This document shows positions 6,726 through 9,102 of a stretch of DNA of 9,102 bases, piece by piece. The DNA lies in contig CAJXIK010000069.1 in NCBI GenBank assembly GCA_913054445.1, positions 1-9,102 on the forward strand. Direction: 5' to 3'. The stretch comes from an uncultured Bermanella sp. (GTDB taxonomy: Bacteria > Pseudomonadota > Gammaproteobacteria > Pseudomonadales > Oceanobacteraceae). The notes below the pieces were generated by a model. The model did no database searches and had not been told where the DNA came from. It worked only from the letters and a program-made list of their open reading frames with translations. Position numbers and translations under genes: made by a program. How positions within the stretch are numbered: the stretch's first letter is position 1; every line of letters starts with the position of its first letter.

Positions 6726-6754
6726 ATGTCACTGCGGTGACCGTGCAGTGACAT
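6726..6754 (-). terminator. Perfect 10-bp inverted repeat overlapping the Pho box; possible cpdB terminator
   Basis: ATGTCACTGC (6726-6735) and GCAGTGACAT (6745-6754) are exact reverse complements around a 9-nt loop. Read on the minus strand, the hairpin is followed after 6 nt by TTTTT (6719-6715), a fair but imperfect intrinsic terminator for cpdB, whose stop is 35 bp upstream. The same bases make up three of the four Pho half-sites of the next gene. Confidence 0.45.
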
Positions 6755-6765
6755 CTTGATGACAG
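6726..6765 (-). promoter_or_regulatory. Pho box array upstream of the 736-aa gene
   Basis: On the minus strand, half-sites in exact 11-bp phase are CTGTCAT (6765-6759), ATGTCAC (6754-6748), CGGTCAC (6743-6737) and a degenerate GTGACAT (6732-6726, 5 of 7 matches to CTGTCAT). The first two with their CAAG spacer are very close to the E. coli Pho box consensus. This gives the 736-aa gene its own PhoB-dependent promoter even though cpdB lies just upstream on the same strand. Confidence 0.88.
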
Positions 6766-6784
6766 TGACGCGCCCGCATTAAAG

Positions 6785-6799
6785 TAGGCTAAAGGCCTA
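6785..6799 (-). terminator. Short hairpin across the cpdB stop codon
   Basis: TAGGC (6785-6789) pairs with GCCTA (6795-6799) around a 5-nt loop, with a short TTT downstream on the minus strand. At 5 bp it is weak and could be chance. It may help end or stabilise the cpdB message. Confidence 0.2.
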
Positions 6800-8828
6800 A
6801 GTCAACGTGATACACCCCATAGCCATCATCATCTACATGGGAATATATAAGCGCTGGATTCTGCTCGGCAAAGGTCTGAGCTGCCTCTTTGCTCGAACCA
6901 TTAAACAGCACACGGGTATTCGCCAGCGGGGTGAATGACCAGTTTCCGTCCGCCGAAGGATCAAAGCCGGTTGCTGGGTTTTTCTCGGTCATGAAGGTTA
7001 AGTAATCGGCCACCGTTTGACGATTCTCATTGGGTGCATCTATCACAATTTTTTCATCGCTAATACCCGGAAAGTGACCTCCACCCGCTGCCCGGTAATT
7101 ATTAGAAACCACGAGAAACTGCTGGGAAAGATTGATGGCCTGCCCCTGGAACGTCAGCTTTTTAATACGGCTGCTGTTAACATTTAATACGTTTCCTGCT
7201 GTGTCGTAACGAGGCTGCTGACTCACATCAATCTCATAGTCTATGCCATCAATCACATCGAAGTTATAGCTGGGGAAATCTTTGTTTATGAGAGCCATAT
7301 CTTGGCTACCCAGGGTAATGGTATTAAATTGTCCCGCCGACATCTCGAGCCATTGCTTTACCTCTTCACCCGTTAGTTTCAGTACTTTTAACGTATTCGG
7401 GTAAATATATAGGTCGGCCACATTGCCATAGGATACATCGCCCGCAGCGAGATCGGTGAAGTCATCGATACCGCCGCGACCCGCTCGAAACGGAGCACCC
7501 ACGGAAAGAATCGGCAGCGCTTCAAGTTCACTGCCGCGCACAATATTTTGCGCATACCAAGACTGTGCATCCGTCACCACCTGAATAGAAGGGTCATCTT
7601 GCACGAGGGCAAAGAAACTATTAATGGGCTGAGAAATTCTTGCAAAAGGTTCACTCACCCAAGCACTTACCCGCTCATGATCATCTTTAACGGCCGCCGC
7701 AATGCCAGCGTGCGACTCGACCAAGGAAGTAACCGAGCGATCTGGGTTTGACAGCGATATAGGCTTTAGAACCGAACGGCTATCGATCACCGACCAAGTA
7801 TCATCGGCGCTTTTTTGTAAGGTTAAGTCGATATAGCCAAGGAATTTCCCCCAATATCCAGGCATCACCGCCGCCACTCCATTGATGGTGCCTTTCACGT
7901 TATCGACCCCTTCTAAACCATCGTAACTGGCATGGCCGGGGAAATTTCGGTGGGCATGGCCAAACATGATGGCATCGATCCCCTCTACCAGAGACAAGTA
8001 GTAGCTGGCATTTTCATCCCCCCCTAAACGTTCACTGGCCACCAACCCCGAGTGGGGAATGGCGATGATAATATCGGCACCTTCTGCTTTCATCTGTGGC
8101 ACATAATGATTGGCCATCTCCACTATGTCTTTGGCTTTTACGCGGCTCTCTAGGTTACTCTTATCCCACTGCATAACCTGTGGGGGCACAAAACCAATGT
8201 AACCAATGGTTAATTGATGAGCATGGCCTTCGGCATCTAATAGCAGCTTATCTTGCAGTAAATACGGGGGGAAATAAGGGATGTCATTACTATCATCGTC
8301 GTCGTGATCATCAAAGAATACGTTGGCAGAGGTATAGGGGAAATTCGCATCGTCTATGGCTTGCTTTAAGAATGGCAGGCCAAAATTAAATTCATGATTA
8401 CCTATATTAGCCGCATCGTAATTGAGCTGATTCATCGCCTTGTAGATAGGATGTACGTCATTCTCGGCCAACCCTTTTACCTGTGCTACATAATCACCAA
8501 GCGGACTACCCTGCAAGAGGTCACCGTTATCCACCAGCACACTATTTTCCACTTCGGCGCGCGCAAGCTCTATTAAACTGGCGGTTTTAACTAAGCCTAC
8601 GGAATCGTCCGTGCCGCCACGATAATAATTATAATTCATGACGTTGGCATGAAGGTCGGTGGTCTCCATTACGCGCAACATAACCTCGGCGGTTTCTGAG
8701 GAGCGGGGGATGTCGCTATCTGCTGGGGGTTCGTTGCTCGATTTATTATCACTGCCACAAGCACTAAGGCCGATGATAAGCGAGGATGATAAAGCGATAT
8801 TGCGTAAAGGGTTACTGGAAGTTTTCAT
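6789..8828 (-). CDS. cpdB: 2',3'-cyclic-nucleotide 2'-phosphodiesterase/3'-nucleotidase (CpdB type), lipoprotein
   Basis: This enzyme would hydrolyse 2',3'-cyclic nucleotides (RNA breakdown products) and 3'-nucleotides outside the cytoplasm, releasing phosphate and nucleosides. The 679-aa product is slightly longer than E. coli CpdB (about 650 aa). It starts with a lipoprotein signal, lipobox LSAC (C24). The N-terminal calcineurin-like metallophosphatase domain shows D58-L-H60, NGD (D103), GNHEF (N144, H145), H259 in IPHSG and FGHAH (H291, H293). The stretch FPGHASYDGLEGVDNVKGT after FGHAH and the C-terminal SNNYRAAGGGHFPG (575-588), part of the nucleotide-binding domain, are typical of CpdB rather than UshA. 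An acidic loop DDHDDDDSND (173-182) looks like a family-specific insertion. The start is the first Met, with AGGG 6 nt upstream. Its own Pho box lies at 8878-8906. E. coli CpdB is soluble, so the lipid anchor is a difference. Confidence 0.93.
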   Translation of the reverse strand: MKTSSNPLRNIALSSSLIIGLSACGSDNKSSNEPPADSDIPRSSETAEVMLRVMETTDLHANVMNYNYYRGGTDDSVGLVKTASLIELARAEVENSVLVDNGDLLQGSPLGDYVAQVKGLAENDVHPIYKAMNQLNYDAANIGNHEFNFGLPFLKQAIDDANFPYTSANVFFDDHDDDDSNDIPYFPPYLLQDKLLLDAEGHAHQLTIGYIGFVPPQVMQWDKSNLESRVKAKDIVEMANHYVPQMKAEGADIIIAIPHSGLVASERLGGDENASYYLSLVEGIDAIMFGHAHRNFPGHASYDGLEGVDNVKGTINGVAAVMPGYWGKFLGYIDLTLQKSADDTWSVIDSRSVLKPISLSNPDRSVTSLVESHAGIAAAVKDDHERVSAWVSEPFARISQPINSFFALVQDDPSIQVVTDAQSWYAQNIVRGSELEALPILSVGAPFRAGRGGIDDFTDLAAGDVSYGNVADLYIYPNTLKVLKLTGEEVKQWLEMSAGQFNTITLGSQDMALINKDFPSYNFDVIDGIDYEIDVSQQPRYDTAGNVLNVNSSRIKKLTFQGQAINLSQQFLVVSNNYRAAGGGHFPGISDEKIVIDAPNENRQTVADYLTFMTEKNPATGFDPSADGNWSFTPLANTRVLFNGSSKEAAQTFAEQNPALIYSHVDDDGYGVYHVDLGL

Positions 8829-8861
8829 GGAGTTCCCTGTCCGGTTTATTTACTAGACAGG

Positions 8862-8867
8862 ATGTTA
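8862..8867 (-). promoter_or_regulatory. -10 element of the cpdB Pho promoter
   Basis: TAACAT on the minus strand (4 of 6 matches to TATAAT) lies exactly 10 bp downstream of the last Pho half-site. Predicted transcription start is near 8855, giving a leader of about 27 nt that contains the AGGG ribosome site at 8835-8838. Confidence 0.6.
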
Positions 8868-8877
8868 AGTGGCAAGT

Positions 8878-8906
8878 ATGACAAGTATATTAACGGCTCG
8901 TGACAA
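8878..8906 (-). promoter_or_regulatory. Pho box upstream of cpdB
   Basis: On the minus strand TTGTCAC (8906-8900) and TTGTCAT (8884-8878) are 22 bp apart, two 11-bp turns. A degenerate middle half-site CGTTAAT (8895-8889, 4 of 7 matches) sits exactly in phase. With the -10 ten bases downstream this is a good PhoB-type promoter. It is weaker than the other two boxes because the middle site is poor. Confidence 0.75.
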
Positions 8907-8931
8907 CGCCGATAGCACCCTCGCTATATTA

Positions 8932-9102
8932 TTAGAGCCTCACTTTTAACATCACGCTTGGACCTTCTACATCAGACTCACCCTGATGAGAAATAATTCG
9001 GATGTAATTACCAGCCAAACTGAAGCGGGTATTTATTTTCCATTCCGCGCCCACAGAAAAAAGTGTCGAGGTAACCTGTTCTGTTTTTAAATCATAGAAA
9101 GG
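8932..9102 (-). CDS. Outer-membrane beta-barrel protein, C-terminal fragment, likely phosphate-selective porin (OprP/OprO-like)
   Basis: I translated this frame by hand. It is open to the window edge and gives the last 56 residues, ending ...VMLKVRL and TAA (8932-8934), with a second TAA directly after. The fragment shows alternating strand-like stretches, including FSVGAEWKINTRFSLAGNYIRI, a charged turn (HQGESDVEGP) and a closing strand SVMLKVRL. This fits the end of an outer-membrane barrel. The pattern G-x-E/N-W-x-x-N-x-R-x-x-x-x-x-N-Y is what I expect near the end of phosphate-selective porins O and P (Pfam family of OprP/OprO). The last residue is Leu instead of the usual Phe. The gene is codirectional with cpdB and ends 103 bp before it. 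A phosphate or pyrophosphate uptake porin would fit the island, but another porin family cannot be excluded from 56 residues. Confidence 0.6.
   Translation of the reverse strand, partial: PFYDLKTEQVTSTLFSVGAEWKINTRFSLAGNYIRIISHQGESDVEGPSVMLKVRL

Noticed and set aside
6676..6732. Longer form of the 736-aa protein starting at the in-frame ATG 6732
   Set aside because: The start would lie within the Pho box and upstream of the predicted -10 and transcript start. It lacks a ribosome site and buries the signal peptide, whereas ATG 6675 has AAAGGA at 7 nt.
8836..8861. Inverted repeat CCTGTC...GACAGG in front of cpdB
   Set aside because: Arms of only 6 bp around a 14-nt gap. One arm lies upstream of the predicted transcript start, so it would not form an mRNA hairpin. 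It could be an operator, but nothing else supports that.
8912..8927. Stem ATAGC/GCTAT after the porin-like gene as a terminator
   Set aside because: Only 5 bp, AT-rich, and with no T-run on the minus strand.
1..9102. CRISPR arrays, tRNA/rRNA genes, insertion sequences, integrases
   Set aside because: Read on both strands, I saw no spaced repeat array, no tRNA-like cloverleaf ends and no transposase or integrase motif.

Overview
The window looks like a phosphate-starvation (Pho regulon) island from a Gram-negative, probably marine gammaproteobacterium. The evidence for this is two lipoprotein signal peptides with good lipoboxes, an outer-membrane porin fragment, PhoB-type Pho boxes of the enteric kind (7-bp half-sites every 11 bp), and protein sequences closest in style to Alteromonadales/Cellvibrionales-type bacteria. 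The exact genus cannot be fixed from sequence reading alone.

Left half (+ strand). A Pho box at 50-67 with a -10 ten bases downstream drives two tandem PhoA-type alkaline phosphatases (150-1760 and 1774-3414), only 13 bp apart. The first has an ordinary Sec signal peptide. The second is a predicted lipoprotein. They are clear paralogs with the same catalytic residues. After a 109-bp gap holding a 14-bp tandem repeat and a strong 10-bp hairpin comes an unrecognised secreted protein of 225 aa (3524-4201), then a weakly supported 61-63 aa single-span membrane protein (4245-4436).

Right half (- strand, convergent with the left half). Reading in the direction of transcription, there is the last 56 codons of an outer-membrane beta-barrel protein that resembles phosphate-selective porins (8932-9102, cut by the window edge). 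Next is a CpdB-type 2',3'-cyclic-nucleotide phosphodiesterase/3'-nucleotidase lipoprotein (6789-8828). Last is a 736-aa secreted protein of unknown function (4465-6675) with an N-terminal ThuA/GATase-like alpha/beta domain lacking a catalytic Cys, an EF-hand-like loop, a Pro/Asn-rich linker and three OB-fold-like repeats. cpdB and the 736-aa gene each have their own Pho box. The box of the 736-aa gene overlaps a perfect inverted repeat that may also end the cpdB transcript.

Taken together, the genes suggest uptake of phosphorus from organic sources, above all nucleotides. A porin would let small phosphates in, CpdB would open cyclic nucleotides and remove 3'-phosphates, and the two alkaline phosphatases would release phosphate at two cell locations. 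The 736-aa protein and the 225-aa protein are the undescribed members of this set. The 736-aa protein is the best candidate for a new secreted function tied to phosphate starvation, possibly handling nucleic acid, but that is inference.
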